Source of the DNA: Arthrobacter globiformis
Lineage (GTDB): Bacteria; Actinomycetota; Actinomycetes; Actinomycetales; Micrococcaceae
Assembly (NCBI RefSeq): GCF_003261175.1
Contig: NZ_QLNP01000062.1
Span: 124,001 to 188,000, forward strand
Length of the DNA: 64,000 bases
Direction: 5' to 3'
The number at the start of each line of letters is the position of its first letter. The stretch's first letter is position 1. The notes beneath the pieces were generated by a model. The model searched no databases. It had not been told where the DNA came from and was given only the letters and a program-made list of their open reading frames with translations. The position numbers and the translations under genes were made by a program. Positions 7,072-15,997 of the stretch are shown piece by piece.

Positions 7072-8496
7072 CTAGTCATTCATCGTGCGCAGGGTGATGC
7101 GAAGGGATCGGGCGGCCTTGGCCGCAGCCGCGCGGGGGTCCGCCGTACCGGCGCTGACGTCCGCCACGGCCTGGGCAATTGCCGCGTCAGCCATCGCAGC
7201 GCCCGCAAGATCACCTTGGCCTTCGAGGATGCCCCAGTGCCTGAGGTCATTAACACCTTGGAGCAGGACGGAGAGAACCTCGGCGGAGTAGAACCTTCCC
7301 AGCGTATCCCTCCGGCCGACGCCCACCGGCATCGCCCGCCAGGCGTCAGCATATTCCGAGGGGTTTGCAGCGGTTCCGGCGCGAACCGGAAGACGTTCCT
7401 CCGGGGCAACCGACAGCCAGTCCGTGTAGCCCTCACTCAGGACGTACTCCACGAACTTCTTCGCCCGGTCAGTGTCGGAATCGTTGGTGATGGCCCAGGA
7501 GCTGATGTCGCCAAAGAGTGCTGGCCGATGGCCGCCGCTTCCCTGGATGCCAGCCACCACGCCTGTGGTCCTAGCCAGGAATCCAGGGTCCAGATTGCAG
7601 CCGGGGCAGCTGGGCCTGGCGTCGGCCCTCATTCCCGCCAGTTCATCCAGCAACAAGGTGGGCCAGACAGCCATTGCGACCGAGCCCGAAAAGTACGCAT
7701 TGCGGACTGTGCCGGGGTCCTGGATGCCGGGAACGGAGTAGTTCCTGAGCATGTCGCTGTAGAAGCCGAGTGCCCCCGCGCACTCGGGGCTGTCAAAGGT
7801 GATGACCCGCCGTGCATCGACCAGTTCACAGCCGTTGCCTTGGGCGATGTGCTCAAATGACTGCCGGGTAAAGGCTTGCCCTACCGTGTTGGCCGCAACG
7901 AAACCTGCCAGCCCGGGCCTGTGCAGCTTTTCTGCGGCGGCCCTGATGCGGGCGTAGGTGGTCGGTGCTGCCAAGCCGGCCTTCGCGAACAGGTCTTTGC
8001 GGTAGTACAGGACCTGCTGCCAGGACGCGGCGGGCACTGCCAACTGCCTTCCGCCGTCGCGGGTCAGCTCCAGTGAACGCCGTGACCACGTCCGTTCCCC
8101 CAGGGTTCTGACCACGCCGGCGTTGGCTTCGGCGCTGACGTGTTTGCCGACCGCGAGGGCGCGCACATCCCCCAGTGAAATGCCGCCAATGACGTCGGGC
8201 AGGTTGCCGGCAGCCGCTGAAGAGTTCAGGGTCTGGTTGAACGTGTGCTCAGGCACGCTGACGAGTTGCGCCCTTAGGCCAGTGGCGGCCGTGAAATCGG
8301 CGGCGAGCGCCTGCATTCTCACGACCCGGTCCGGAAGGACGTCCGAAATCCAGACGGTGATGTGCTCAGAATCCGGGACCTTTTCCGGGGAAGCACCGGG
8401 CCCGTGATTGGAGGTGCAGCCGGCGAATGCCGCTGCTGCCAGCGACGCTGCAGCCAAGAAGCGAACGGGCGCCCAGCCCCTGGTTCTGTTCACCAC
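7072..8496 (-). CDS. Extracellular sugar-binding lipoprotein (ABC substrate-binding), orphan
   Basis: About 474 residues. From the GTG at 8496 the chain begins with a lipoprotein signal (RFLAAASLAAAAFAGC, lipobox AFAGC) and continues as an ABC type 1 sugar-binding protein: ITVWISDVLPDRVVRMQALAADF, then LPDVIGGISLG, VLYYRKDLFAKAGL and the FSGSVAMAVWPTLLL lobe. The frame is open further upstream but those residues would precede the signal peptide. No permease or ATPase gene is nearby, so the partners must be encoded elsewhere or the protein works as a sensor. The specificity is unknown. Confidence 0.85.
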   Translation of the reverse strand: MVNRTRGWAPVRFLAAASLAAAAFAGCTSNHGPGASPEKVPDSEHITVWISDVLPDRVVRMQALAADFTAATGLRAQLVSVPEHTFNQTLNSSAAAGNLPDVIGGISLGDVRALAVGKHVSAEANAGVVRTLGERTWSRRSLELTRDGGRQLAVPAASWQQVLYYRKDLFAKAGLAAPTTYARIRAAAEKLHRPGLAGFVAANTVGQAFTRQSFEHIAQGNGCELVDARRVITFDSPECAGALGFYSDMLRNYSVPGIQDPGTVRNAYFSGSVAMAVWPTLLLDELAGMRADARPSCPGCNLDPGFLARTTGVVAGIQGSGGHRPALFGDISSWAITNDSDTDRAKKFVEYVLSEGYTDWLSVAPEERLPVRAGTAANPSEYADAWRAMPVGVGRRDTLGRFYSAEVLSVLLQGVNDLRHWGILEGQGDLAGAAMADAAIAQAVADVSAGTADPRAAAAKAARSLRITLRTMND

Positions 8497-8651
8497 GGGT
8501 GATCCTGCTTGGTTGGGTTTCGAATGTTTCCAATGCGGGTTCCGGCTGGTCAAAGACAGCCACACGCGGACTACCCTTCAAGGCTATCGCGGCGCTAAAG
8601 GAGTGTCAGGAGCATGCGGGTCCACCCTCACATGCATCCTTCCAGTCACGA

Positions 8652-8668
8652 TTCTTAAGACTTTCTTA
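8652..8668 (+). promoter_or_regulatory. TTCTTA direct repeat, candidate response-regulator site
   Basis: TTCTTA at 8652-8657 and again at 8663-8668 are exactly 11 bp apart, one helical turn. OmpR-type regulators bind such direct repeats. The site lies 85 bp before the GTG of the first gene of an operon that encodes its own OmpR-type regulator. Confidence 0.5.
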
Positions 8669-8752
8669 GCAACGGTGGGGAACGATCGAACGAGAGAAAC
8701 CGCGCGGCAGAGCACTGTCCAGCGCAGAACCACTGCCACCTCGGAGGATTAC

Positions 8753-9514
8753 GTGAACGGACCAATCCCGGCCAATCAGCCAACGGCACTCGAACCGCCC
8801 CGCACGCCCGCCGCTGCCAGCGCGATGTTTCCGGCACTCCCCCAGCCCCGGCGCTGGCTGCTGCTGGGTACGGTGCTCTGCGCCGCCGTCGTCGCGCTGG
8901 GTCTCGCCGTACAGCTGCTGCCCGGCGAGACCACGGCCGAACTGCAAGTGGACCAGGACCTCAGCCACTACCACGTTGCCGTGCTGACCGCCGTCGCGAT
9001 GCTAATCAATGTCCTGTTCGGCCCCGTTGCAGGCCTGGGCCTGGTTGCCGCCATCACCATGACCCTCTGGCTGGTGCGCCGCGACCTGGCCCGGGCCGCT
9101 GCCTTCTGCCTGGTGGCGTGTTCGGGCTGGTTGGCCAGCGAAGTCTTCAAGCTCATCATCGGCCGGCAGCGGCCCAACCCGGCGCTGCTCTTCGACCCGC
9201 TTGCCCCGGAAACCGGATCAAACAGCTTCCCCAGCGGTCACGTCTCGTTTGCCGTGGCCCTGACCTACGCCCTGTACTTCCTGAGCCGCGGCACCCGCTG
9301 GTCCAGGCCGGTGGCCGCAGCAGGGGCAGCCATGGCCGTGATCGTAGCCTGGTCCAGGGTGTACATAGGGGTGCACTACCCCACCGACGTCGTCGCCTCC
9401 TTCCTGGCGGCAACCGCCGCGGTGGTCCTGCTCGCCGGGCTCTGGAACCGCTTTGCTCCCCGGCTCCTGGACCGCCTGCCCGCAACGCTTTCCTCCCATC
9501 CCAGCCGACACTAA
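8753..9514 (+). CDS. PAP2-family membrane phosphatase
   Basis: 253 residues with about six membrane segments and the three phosphatase motifs of the PAP2 family: KLIIGRQRPNP (motif 1), NSFPSGHVSF (motif 2, with the catalytic-support His) and SRVYIGVHYPTDV (motif 3, nucleophilic His). These enzymes dephosphorylate lipid phosphates such as undecaprenyl pyrophosphate or phosphatidic acid on the outer face of the membrane. Start at GTG 8753 after a GGAGG ribosome site. It is the first gene of an operon with DedA and a two-component system, which suggests a cell-envelope lipid role. Confidence 0.88.
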   Translation: MNGPIPANQPTALEPPRTPAAASAMFPALPQPRRWLLLGTVLCAAVVALGLAVQLLPGETTAELQVDQDLSHYHVAVLTAVAMLINVLFGPVAGLGLVAAITMTLWLVRRDLARAAAFCLVACSGWLASEVFKLIIGRQRPNPALLFDPLAPETGSNSFPSGHVSFAVALTYALYFLSRGTRWSRPVAAAGAAMAVIVAWSRVYIGVHYPTDVVASFLAATAAVVLLAGLWNRFAPRLLDRLPATLSSHPSRH

Positions 9515-9524
9515 GGACCACACC

Positions 9525-10289
9525 ATGCACCCCATCCTTGCCCCTGAAGTGGTCTCCGCCCTGGCCAGTGCAAGCGGAACGCCCTCCCTGCTGGACCCGG
9601 CCAGCCTGCTGGGCGGACTCGGGCCGGCCGCCCTGGGCGTCATCGCCGCGATGGTCTTCATCGAATCCGGCGTACTGTTCCCGTTCCTGCCGGGAGATTC
9701 CCTGCTTTTCACTGCCGGGCTGCTGCACCAGCAGCTGAACCTGGCACTGCCCGTCCTCATCGGGGTAATCACCGTAGCCGCCGTGGCCGGGGACCAGGTG
9801 GGGTACATGCTGGGCCGCCGCTTCGGCCGGAGGTGGTTCAAGGACGACGCCAAAGTACTGAAAACCGCCCACCTGGCCGCCACCGAAGACTTCTTCCGCC
9901 GGCACGGGGGTGCAGCGGTGATCCTGGCACGCTTTGTGCCAATTATCCGGACCTTCGCGCCGCTCACCGCCGGCACCGCCCGCTACGGGTACAAAGCCTT
10001 CACGCTCTGGAACATTGTGGGCGCTGTGGCCTGGGCGACGTCAGTGACGCTGCTGGGCACCTGGCTGGGACACTACGAAATCATCGCCAAAAACATTGAC
10101 GTCATCGCCGTGCTGATGGTCCTGGCCTCCGTGGTGCCCTGGGCCGTGGAATACCTCAGGCGCCGCCGCAAAACCCGCGGCGCCGCCGACGAACGTTCCC
10201 AAAAGGACGACAACGCTTCTGCCGGCGACCCCAGGGAGCTCGGCACGGTGGCCGGCAGAGCCCGGGGAGACGCGGTCACGGAAGAATAG
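9525..10289 (+). CDS. DedA-family membrane protein
   Basis: 254 residues. The DedA (SNARE-associated) signature is present: FIESGVLFPFLPGDSLLF with the membrane-embedded Glu, GDQVGYMLGRRFGRRWF, and the R-x-x-P motif in ARFVPIIRTFAPLTAG. Bacterial DedA proteins are linked to polyprenyl- or phospholipid flipping and to envelope stress. A charged 50-residue tail ends the chain. It starts 10 bp after the PAP2 gene, so one protein may recycle the lipid carrier after the other dephosphorylates it; this is inference. Confidence 0.88.
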   Translation: MHPILAPEVVSALASASGTPSLLDPASLLGGLGPAALGVIAAMVFIESGVLFPFLPGDSLLFTAGLLHQQLNLALPVLIGVITVAAVAGDQVGYMLGRRFGRRWFKDDAKVLKTAHLAATEDFFRRHGGAAVILARFVPIIRTFAPLTAGTARYGYKAFTLWNIVGAVAWATSVTLLGTWLGHYEIIAKNIDVIAVLMVLASVVPWAVEYLRRRRKTRGAADERSQKDDNASAGDPRELGTVAGRARGDAVTEE

Positions 10290-10294
10290 ACGGC

Positions 10295-10966
10295 ATGACC
10301 ACCCCCGCCCGGCCCACCCTGCTGCTCGCCGAGGATGACCCCGCCCTGGGTCCGCTGATCGCAGAACTCCTGGAGGCGGACTACAGGATCCGGCTGGCGG
10401 CCACCGGCCAGGAAGCCCTGCACCTGGGGCTAACGCAGCCGTGGGACGTGATGGTGATTGATCGCGGCCTTCCCGTCGTGGACGGACTGGCGGTCATCGC
10501 GGCATTGAGGGCCAGGGGCATCGCGACACCCATATTGATACTCACGGCGCTGGGTGAGACGGACGAAAAGGTCCGCGGGCTGGATGCCGGCGCCAACGAC
10601 TACATGACCAAGCCGTTCGACGCCGGCGAGCTGGCAGCGCGCCTGCGCGCACTGACACGGACGTTCGCCCAGCCCGCGGGCCCGGTGAGCATCGGCACCT
10701 GGGAGCTCGACCCGGCGTCGCGCTCTGTCCGTTCCGTGTACGGCAACCTGGTGACGCTGACCGCGAAGGAAGCCGAACTCCTGGCAGCGCTGGCCGCCGA
10801 GCCCGGCAGGGTTTTCACCCGCGATGAACTGCTGGCCGCCCACTTCCACTCCACAGACCAGCCCGGCGTCATCGACACCTACGTCCACCACCTGCGCCGG
10901 AAAATCTCTCGGAACGTCATCCGCACCGTCCACGGCGTGGGCTACCAGATCGGCGACGCATCATGA
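10295..10966 (+). CDS. OmpR-type response regulator
   Basis: 223 residues. Receiver domain 1-120 with the acidic pair Asp14/Asp15, phospho-acceptor Asp56 in VIDRGLP, Thr84 in ILILTALGE and Lys106 in TKPFD. A winged-helix DNA-binding domain follows (LTAKEAELLAALA, TYVHHLRRKI, VRTVHGVGYQIG). It starts 5 bp after the DedA gene and its ATGA stop/start overlaps the kinase gene, so it is translated together with it. It probably controls its own operon through the TTCTTA repeat upstream of the PAP2 gene. Confidence 0.92.
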   Translation: MTTPARPTLLLAEDDPALGPLIAELLEADYRIRLAATGQEALHLGLTQPWDVMVIDRGLPVVDGLAVIAALRARGIATPILILTALGETDEKVRGLDAGANDYMTKPFDAGELAARLRALTRTFAQPAGPVSIGTWELDPASRSVRSVYGNLVTLTAKEAELLAALAAEPGRVFTRDELLAAHFHSTDQPGVIDTYVHHLRRKISRNVIRTVHGVGYQIGDAS

Positions 10967-11952
10967 CCCCAACCCCCAGCTCCGGCGACCCTGACCGGGA
11001 CACCCTCCGCCGCGCCTCGCTCAAGGTGGCGCTGCGCATCAGCGCCGGGGTGGCCGTGCTGGTCCTGGTCCTGATGGCCGCCGCCACCGTTTTCCTGATG
11101 AACAAGCTGGCACATCCGGTTCCGCCCGGGGCCACCGCGGGTGAGGCCTACACCTACCTGGATTCGAAGGACCTGATCGAAGGGATGATCCTCGCCGGCC
11201 TGGCAGGCATTCTGCTGGCTGGCGGGGTGGGGTGGGTCAGTGCACGCAGCGCCATCCGGCCGCTGGGAGAGGCCCTGGCCCGGCAACGCCGCTTTGTCCA
11301 GGATGCCAGTCACGAGCTCCGCACCCCCCTTGCCATTCTTGATGCCCGTATCCAGCTCGCGCAGCGCCAAGTGGACCCGGCGTCCGATCCGGCACAAGCC
11401 TTGGCCCGGATCCGCGAAGACACCGCCACTCTGACGGGAATCGTCAACGAACTTCTTCTTACCGCAACGGGGCCACTCAGGGGTGACGCGGGGCCTGTGG
11501 ACGTGGCCGGGATTGCCGGGTCCGTTACCGAGAGCCTGCAGGACCTCGCCGGCCGGCAGGGCGTCAGACTCGCCTTTTCCGATGGCGGCCCAACTCTGGT
11601 ACGCATGGACCCGGGCTCGTTGCGGCGCGCAGTGCTTGCCCTGGCGGACAATGCGCTGGCCCACACCCCAGCCGGCGGCAGCATCACCGTCGGCACCTCC
11701 ATTGAGGGTTCCCGCGTGGTGGTTTTGGTGACCGATACAGGTACCGGGATCACCGGAGTGGACCCGGAGCGGATTTTCGACCGGTTTGTCCGCGCCCCTG
11801 GACTGGATGGATCTTCCGGCAAGCGCAGCTTCGGGATTGGCTTGGCCCTGGTCCGCGATATTGCCAGCACGGCCGGCGGCACAGTGGAGGTGGTTCGCAC
11901 TGGGCCGGAGGGAACTGCCATGCGGCTTGCTCTGCCTCATGCCAGGCTCTGA
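10963..11952 (+). CDS. Sensor histidine kinase
   Basis: 329 residues. Two membrane segments (about 25-46 and 73-93) flank a short extracytoplasmic loop of about 25 residues, too small for a conventional sensor domain, so it may sense inside the membrane. The HisKA box DASHELRTPLA has its phosphorylated His at 117; N box DNALAH, G1 DTGTGI, F box FDRF and G2 GIGLAL complete the ATPase domain. There is hardly any HAMP domain. The cognate regulator is the overlapping upstream gene. Confidence 0.92.
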   Translation: MTPTPSSGDPDRDTLRRASLKVALRISAGVAVLVLVLMAAATVFLMNKLAHPVPPGATAGEAYTYLDSKDLIEGMILAGLAGILLAGGVGWVSARSAIRPLGEALARQRRFVQDASHELRTPLAILDARIQLAQRQVDPASDPAQALARIREDTATLTGIVNELLLTATGPLRGDAGPVDVAGIAGSVTESLQDLAGRQGVRLAFSDGGPTLVRMDPGSLRRAVLALADNALAHTPAGGSITVGTSIEGSRVVVLVTDTGTGITGVDPERIFDRFVRAPGLDGSSGKRSFGIGLALVRDIASTAGGTVEVVRTGPEGTAMRLALPHARL

Positions 11953-12064
11953 CGCGCCGGGCTTTGGGGAGGTTCTGAGCACGGCGACATTTGCCGATGC
12001 GGAGGTTCCGTGGGCACCGCGATGACTTCTTGCGGGCATAACTGCCGAGGGCTAACGTGATCCC

Positions 12065-12613
12065 ATGGCCGGCGCGCCGCGGGCCGCGACTTTCATTGCG
12101 GCCATCTTGCTTCTGGCGGGATGTACCTCTCCCCCGCCATCCTCCGATGGATCGACATCTGCGATTTCCATCCCGGAAGCTACTCTTTCCCATCCGACAG
12201 GCGGACCGGATGGGTTAGAACTCGTCACAGTGGCTGCCGACGAATTTGGACTCGCTCCCGTTTCGCAGTCGACGGACCCGTCGAAAGCGTCGATCACAGC
12301 CTGGGCCGAACAGTACTGCGCAAGGGCGGAACTCTCGCCGTGCACAGGAATTGAGGATCGCAGCGCGCCACTTTGCATCGAGAAATGGGACTGCCACCCG
12401 GCGCTCCTGGTGCCCTTCGAGCAAGGAGTGGCAGCATTCGTATCGGGCGGTGTCTTAGAGCAACCCCAGATCTTCGCAGTATGGCGACCCGAGTCCGACC
12501 CTGAAGCCGCCAAATATGGCGGCGCCCGGAAGATTCTTGACGGGTACCTTCTCACCGTGGGAGTGTGCCCTGACGATGGGCGCGGGAATCCACGAGGGAC
12601 TACTTGCCGGTAA
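12065..12613 (+). CDS. Predicted lipoprotein of unknown function
   Basis: 182 residues. It begins with an export signal and lipobox (AATFIAAILLLAGCTSPPPSS), then a Ser/Pro-rich linker and a Cys-containing domain (YCARAELSPC, CIEKWDCHP, CPDDGRG...TTC). Six or so cysteines after the lipid anchor suggest disulfides outside the cell. I recognise no family. Its codon use is less GC-biased than the neighbours, so it may be a recent arrival. Confidence 0.65.
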   Translation: MAGAPRAATFIAAILLLAGCTSPPPSSDGSTSAISIPEATLSHPTGGPDGLELVTVAADEFGLAPVSQSTDPSKASITAWAEQYCARAELSPCTGIEDRSAPLCIEKWDCHPALLVPFEQGVAAFVSGGVLEQPQIFAVWRPESDPEAAKYGGARKILDGYLLTVGVCPDDGRGNPRGTTCR

Positions 12614-12655
12614 ATGGGCTGACCCGCGAAGCCCGCGGTGAACCGACGCGGGAAT

Positions 12656-13218
12656 TCAGCGCCTGGTCTCGTACCTGGTCAGGACCACACCGTCGCTAAA
12701 CGTCCCGGTCTCCACCAGGTTCAGGTTCACCCAGTGGTCCAGGGCTGTGAAGAACGGCGTGCCGCCGCCCACCAGGACCGGATGCGTGGCGAGAACGTAC
12801 TCGTCGATCAGCCCGGCCCGCATGGCCGCCGCGGCGAGAGTTGCACCGGCGATGTCCATGGAGCCGCCGTCGTCGGCCTTGAGCCGGGTGATCTCGGTGA
12901 CCGCGTCCCCGGTGACCAGGCGGGTATTCCAGTCGACCGTGGTGATCGTCGAGGAGAACACCACTTTCGGCATGTCCCGCCAGCGGCGGGCAAACTCGAT
13001 CTGCGCAGGTATGGCGCCAGGCTGCTGGTCGGCGGTCGGCCAGTGGGAGCTCATCGTCTCCCACAGTTTGCGCCCGTACAGCGCCAGGCCCGTCGCCCCC
13101 ACCCGGTCGGACCACCATTGGAACAGCTCGTCGCTCGGTACGCTCCACCGAGGTCGTCGCCGGGCGCGGCGATATAGCCGTCCACGCTCACGTTCATGCC
13201 GAAGGTCAGCTTGCGCAT
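12656..13218 (-). pseudogene. DHFR/RibD C-terminal-like reductase, frameshifted
   Basis: The N-terminal part (MRKLTFGMNVSVDGYIAAPG, from the ATG at 13218) and the C-terminal part (RVGATGLALYGRKLWETM to the stop at 12656) belong to one protein of the DHFR-like RibD C-terminal family but lie in different frames. One base appears missing near 13147-13148: restoring it gives GDDLG-x-WSVPSDELFQWW, the normal continuity of the family. Either the gene is dead or the assembly has a one-base error. Confidence 0.8.
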
Positions 13219-13327
13219 GGCGTCAGTCTCCCGTGAGCCGGTATTCGTTGTACAGACCGGCACGGGGCCCGGAAATCACCGGCCGGGCCGCACAGAGGGC
13301 CAATTGGCCACACCACGCCCCTGGAAA

Positions 13328-14329
13328 TCAGTCCTTGGTGCTGAAGGCGGCGTCGAAGCTGGTTTGGGAGGCGGGGAAGTCGAATTTTTTGAGGGCGTTG
13401 AGGGCTTCGGGGGCGCCGTGGAGGCGGTCCATGCCGGCGTCTTCCCATTCGATGCTGATGGGGCCGGTGTAGCCGATCGCGGTGAGGGCGCGGAAGGAGG
13501 ATTCCCAGGGGACGTCGCCGCGTCCTGCGGAAACGAAGTCCCAGCCGCGGCGGGGGTCGCCCCAGGGCAGGTGCGAGCCCATCACGGTGTTCCGGCCGGT
13601 GAACCGGAGCTTGGTGTCTTTGCAGTCGACGTGGTAGATCCGGTCCTTGAAGTCCCAGATGAAGGAGACGGGGTCGATGCCCTGCCACATGAAGTGGGAG
13701 GGGTCCCAGTTCAGGCCGAACGCTTCGCGGTGACCGATTGCTTCGAGGGTGCGGACGGTGGTCCAGTAGTCGTAGGCGATCTCGGAGGGGTGGACTTCGT
13801 GGGCGAAACGGACGCCGTTTTCATCGAAGACGTCCAGGATGGGGTTCCAGCGGTCGGCGAAGTCCTGGTAGCCGGCGTCGATGACCTTTTCGGGGACGGG
13901 CGGGAACATGGCGACGTACTGCCAGATGGAGGAACCGGTGAACCCGACGACGGTGTCCACGCCCAAAGCGCGGGCGAGGCGGGCGGTGTGTTTCATTTCC
14001 TCGGCGGCACGCTGCCGGACGCCTTCGGGGTCGCCGTCGCCCCAGACCTTGGACCCGACGATGGCTTCGTGGCGGAAGTCGATCGGGTCATCGCACACGG
14101 CCTGGCCCTTGAGGTGGTTGGAGATCGCCCAGACCTTGAGGTTGTACTTTTCCAGGACTGCGAGTTTGGACTCGACGTAGCCGGGTTCGTCCCAGCGCCA
14201 GGCGTCCAGGTGGTCGCCGGAGACGGCGATTTCCAGGCCGTCGTAGCCCCAGCCGGAGGCGAGCCGGGCGACTTCCTCGAAGGGCAGGTCGGCCCACTGG
14301 CCGGTGAACAGGGTGTACGGGCGGGGCAT
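13328..14329 (-). CDS. Sugar phosphate isomerase/epimerase-like TIM barrel (LgdB candidate)
   Basis: 333 residues of the AP-endonuclease-2/xylose-isomerase-like fold. Metal-site segments are visible: GYDGLEIA near the N-terminus, FAHEVHPSEIAYDYWTT with a conserved Glu and His, GLNWDPSHFMWQG with Asp and His, YHVDCKDTK, and SIEWEDAGMDR near the C-terminus. It is the last gene of the levoglucosan-type operon. In the Bacillus smithii levoglucosan pathway two proteins of this superfamily, LgdB1 and LgdB2, eliminate and then hydrate 3-keto-levoglucosan; this gene and the one at 15998 are the candidates, but which does which step cannot be read here. Confidence 0.85.
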   Translation of the reverse strand: MPRPYTLFTGQWADLPFEEVARLASGWGYDGLEIAVSGDHLDAWRWDEPGYVESKLAVLEKYNLKVWAISNHLKGQAVCDDPIDFRHEAIVGSKVWGDGDPEGVRQRAAEEMKHTARLARALGVDTVVGFTGSSIWQYVAMFPPVPEKVIDAGYQDFADRWNPILDVFDENGVRFAHEVHPSEIAYDYWTTVRTLEAIGHREAFGLNWDPSHFMWQGIDPVSFIWDFKDRIYHVDCKDTKLRFTGRNTVMGSHLPWGDPRRGWDFVSAGRGDVPWESSFRALTAIGYTGPISIEWEDAGMDRLHGAPEALNALKKFDFPASQTSFDAAFSTKD

Positions 14330-14357
14330 TTGGCGTCCTTTTGAGCGGTGTCGAAGA

Positions 14358-14681
14358 TCAGACCAGGGGTGTGCAGGGAGTTACGGAGAACGGTACGGCC
14401 AAGAGGGGCTCCACCTCCTTCACGAAGTCCTTGACGTGGGCTTCCTCGTTATGGGCTTGGAGGTCTTCCCGACTAGCCCAGCCCTCGATAAGGACGAACG
14501 TACCGGGCCTCTGATCATCGGAGAAAACGGTGTACTCGAGACATCCTGGATCTTTTCGGCTTTCCGCCTGCAGAGCACGGAGCACATCCTGAAGATCGGT
14601 TTCATGCCCCGCTTTGGCAATGAAGACCGGCATCAGCCAGACTTCGGCAGTGTCCTGTGGGGCTGGGAGGGTGTTGGGCAT
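14358..14681 (-). CDS. ABM-family small monooxygenase-like protein
   Basis: 107 residues with the dimeric alpha/beta-barrel pattern of the antibiotic-biosynthesis-monooxygenase family: MPVFIAKAGHETDLQDVLRA, DPGCLEYTVFSD, FVLIEGWASREDLQAHN and HVKDFVKEVEPLL. It lies between the dehydrogenase and the last TIM barrel of the operon, with 28 bp to the latter. Such proteins are often quinol monooxygenases or bind reactive ketones. A role in handling a 3-keto-sugar or its enol is an open possibility, not shown. Confidence 0.8.
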   Translation of the reverse strand: MPNTLPAPQDTAEVWLMPVFIAKAGHETDLQDVLRALQAESRKDPGCLEYTVFSDDQRPGTFVLIEGWASREDLQAHNEEAHVKDFVKEVEPLLAVPFSVTPCTPLV

Positions 14682-14712
14682 TTTCCGTCCTTGGATGGTT
14701 CCTGGGGGTGGG

Positions 14713-14743
14713 CGCGAGGGACGGCCCAGGGCCGTCCCTCGCG
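14713..14743 (-). terminator. Intra-operon hairpin, 15-bp arms
   Basis: CGCGAGGGACGGCCC at 14713-14727 and its exact complement at 14729-14743 flank a single base, between the dehydrogenase stop and the ABM gene. There is no T run, so it is more likely an mRNA-stabilising or attenuating stem than a full terminator. A related CGCGAGGGAC sequence recurs in the next gap, near 15975-15985. Confidence 0.6.
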
Positions 14744-14754
14744 AGTTGGTCAGA

Positions 14755-15927
14755 TCAACTGTCGATCTGCGGGACCTCGACCCAGGATTCTTTTGCAGCC
14801 GACTCGACGATGGCGTCGTCGATCAGGGCGACCTGGTAGCCGTCCGCGAAGTTGGGGCTTACGCTGCCGCCTTCTGCGATGGCTTTGAAGAAGTCATGTG
14901 CTTCGATGATCTTCGTTTCGCCGTAGCCGATGCCGAGCGCCGGAATGGGCCAAAGACCGTCTCCGTACGGGTGGGCCGGCCCGGTGTAGACCGTGCGGAA
15001 TCCGCGGCGGTCGGCCTTGTCGGAGGCGAAGGCTACCTGCAGTTCGTCGCGTCGTTCGTAGTTGAAGACGATGCTTCCCTCGGTTCCGTGGATTTCGAAG
15101 GTGATGTAGTTGTTCCTTCCATGGGCGTTGCGTGTCGCTTCGACGGATCCGACGGCCCCGTTGGCGAAGCGGATCATGGTCATGACTTCATCATCGACAT
15201 CAACCTGGCCGCGCGGGCCTTCCCCGCCCCGTACGGTGCCAAGGGCGTCCGCCCCGCCAGCCTGAAGCGGTCGTTCCGGGATCCAGGTTGACAGGACTGC
15301 ATTGACGGCGCTGAACTCGCCGACGAGGTACCTTGCCATGTCAAAGACATGCGTGGCGATGTCACCAAGGGCACCGGAACCTGCAACGGATTTCTGGAAG
15401 CGCCAGGACAGCGGGGAGTTCGGGTCGGCGCTCCAGTCCTGCAGATAGGTGCCGCGGAAGTTGAGGATCTGTCCGATTGCCCCTTCCTCGATGTATTTCT
15501 TTGCCAGCGCGACTGCGGGGGTGCGCCGGTAGTTGAAGGCCACCATGTGGACGATGTCCTTGTCTTTGACAGCGTCGTACATCGCCTTGGATTCTTCGCC
15601 GGTGCGGGCCAGTGGCTTTTCGCAGATGATGTGCTTGCCTGCTTCGGCCGCGGCGATGGCAATTTCGGCGTGGAGATGGTTGGGTGTGGCGATGTCTACG
15701 ACGTGGATGTCCGGGTCGTCAATGATGCTGCGCCAGTCAGCGGTGGAGTTCTCGAACCCGAAGCGGCGGGCCGCTTCCGCGGCGAGATCGGGGTTGGCTT
15801 CAGCGATGACTTTGCGGACCGGGAGGGCCGGTGCCGGCCAAAAGAACATGGGCATGGCGGCGTAGGCCAGGGAGTGGGCCTTGCCCATGAAGCCGCCTCC
15901 GATGAGGCCGACGTTGAGGTTTTGCAT
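14755..15927 (-). CDS. lgdA: Levoglucosan dehydrogenase-like oxidoreductase (Gfo/Idh/MocA)
   Basis: 390 residues. N-terminal Rossmann domain with GLIGGGFMGKAHS, then TPNHLHAE and CEKPLA (Lys104), and the catalytic pair Asp189 and His193 in GALGDIATHVFDMARYLVG. The length, these residue numbers and much of the sequence agree with what I remember of the structurally solved Pseudarthrobacter phenanthrenivorans levoglucosan dehydrogenase, which oxidises the C3 hydroxyl of 1,6-anhydroglucose with NAD+. It lies in an operon with a second Gfo/Idh/MocA enzyme, two isomerase-like barrels and an ABC importer. The assignment is from memory of the family, not from an alignment. Confidence 0.85.
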   Translation of the reverse strand: MQNLNVGLIGGGFMGKAHSLAYAAMPMFFWPAPALPVRKVIAEANPDLAAEAARRFGFENSTADWRSIIDDPDIHVVDIATPNHLHAEIAIAAAEAGKHIICEKPLARTGEESKAMYDAVKDKDIVHMVAFNYRRTPAVALAKKYIEEGAIGQILNFRGTYLQDWSADPNSPLSWRFQKSVAGSGALGDIATHVFDMARYLVGEFSAVNAVLSTWIPERPLQAGGADALGTVRGGEGPRGQVDVDDEVMTMIRFANGAVGSVEATRNAHGRNNYITFEIHGTEGSIVFNYERRDELQVAFASDKADRRGFRTVYTGPAHPYGDGLWPIPALGIGYGETKIIEAHDFFKAIAEGGSVSPNFADGYQVALIDDAIVESAAKESWVEVPQIDS

Positions 15928-15997
15928 GTGAATCCTGTTCCTTCCGGAAAGTTCGGGACACGCTGGCTGCGGCTGTCCCTCGCGGGTTGAAAAATAG

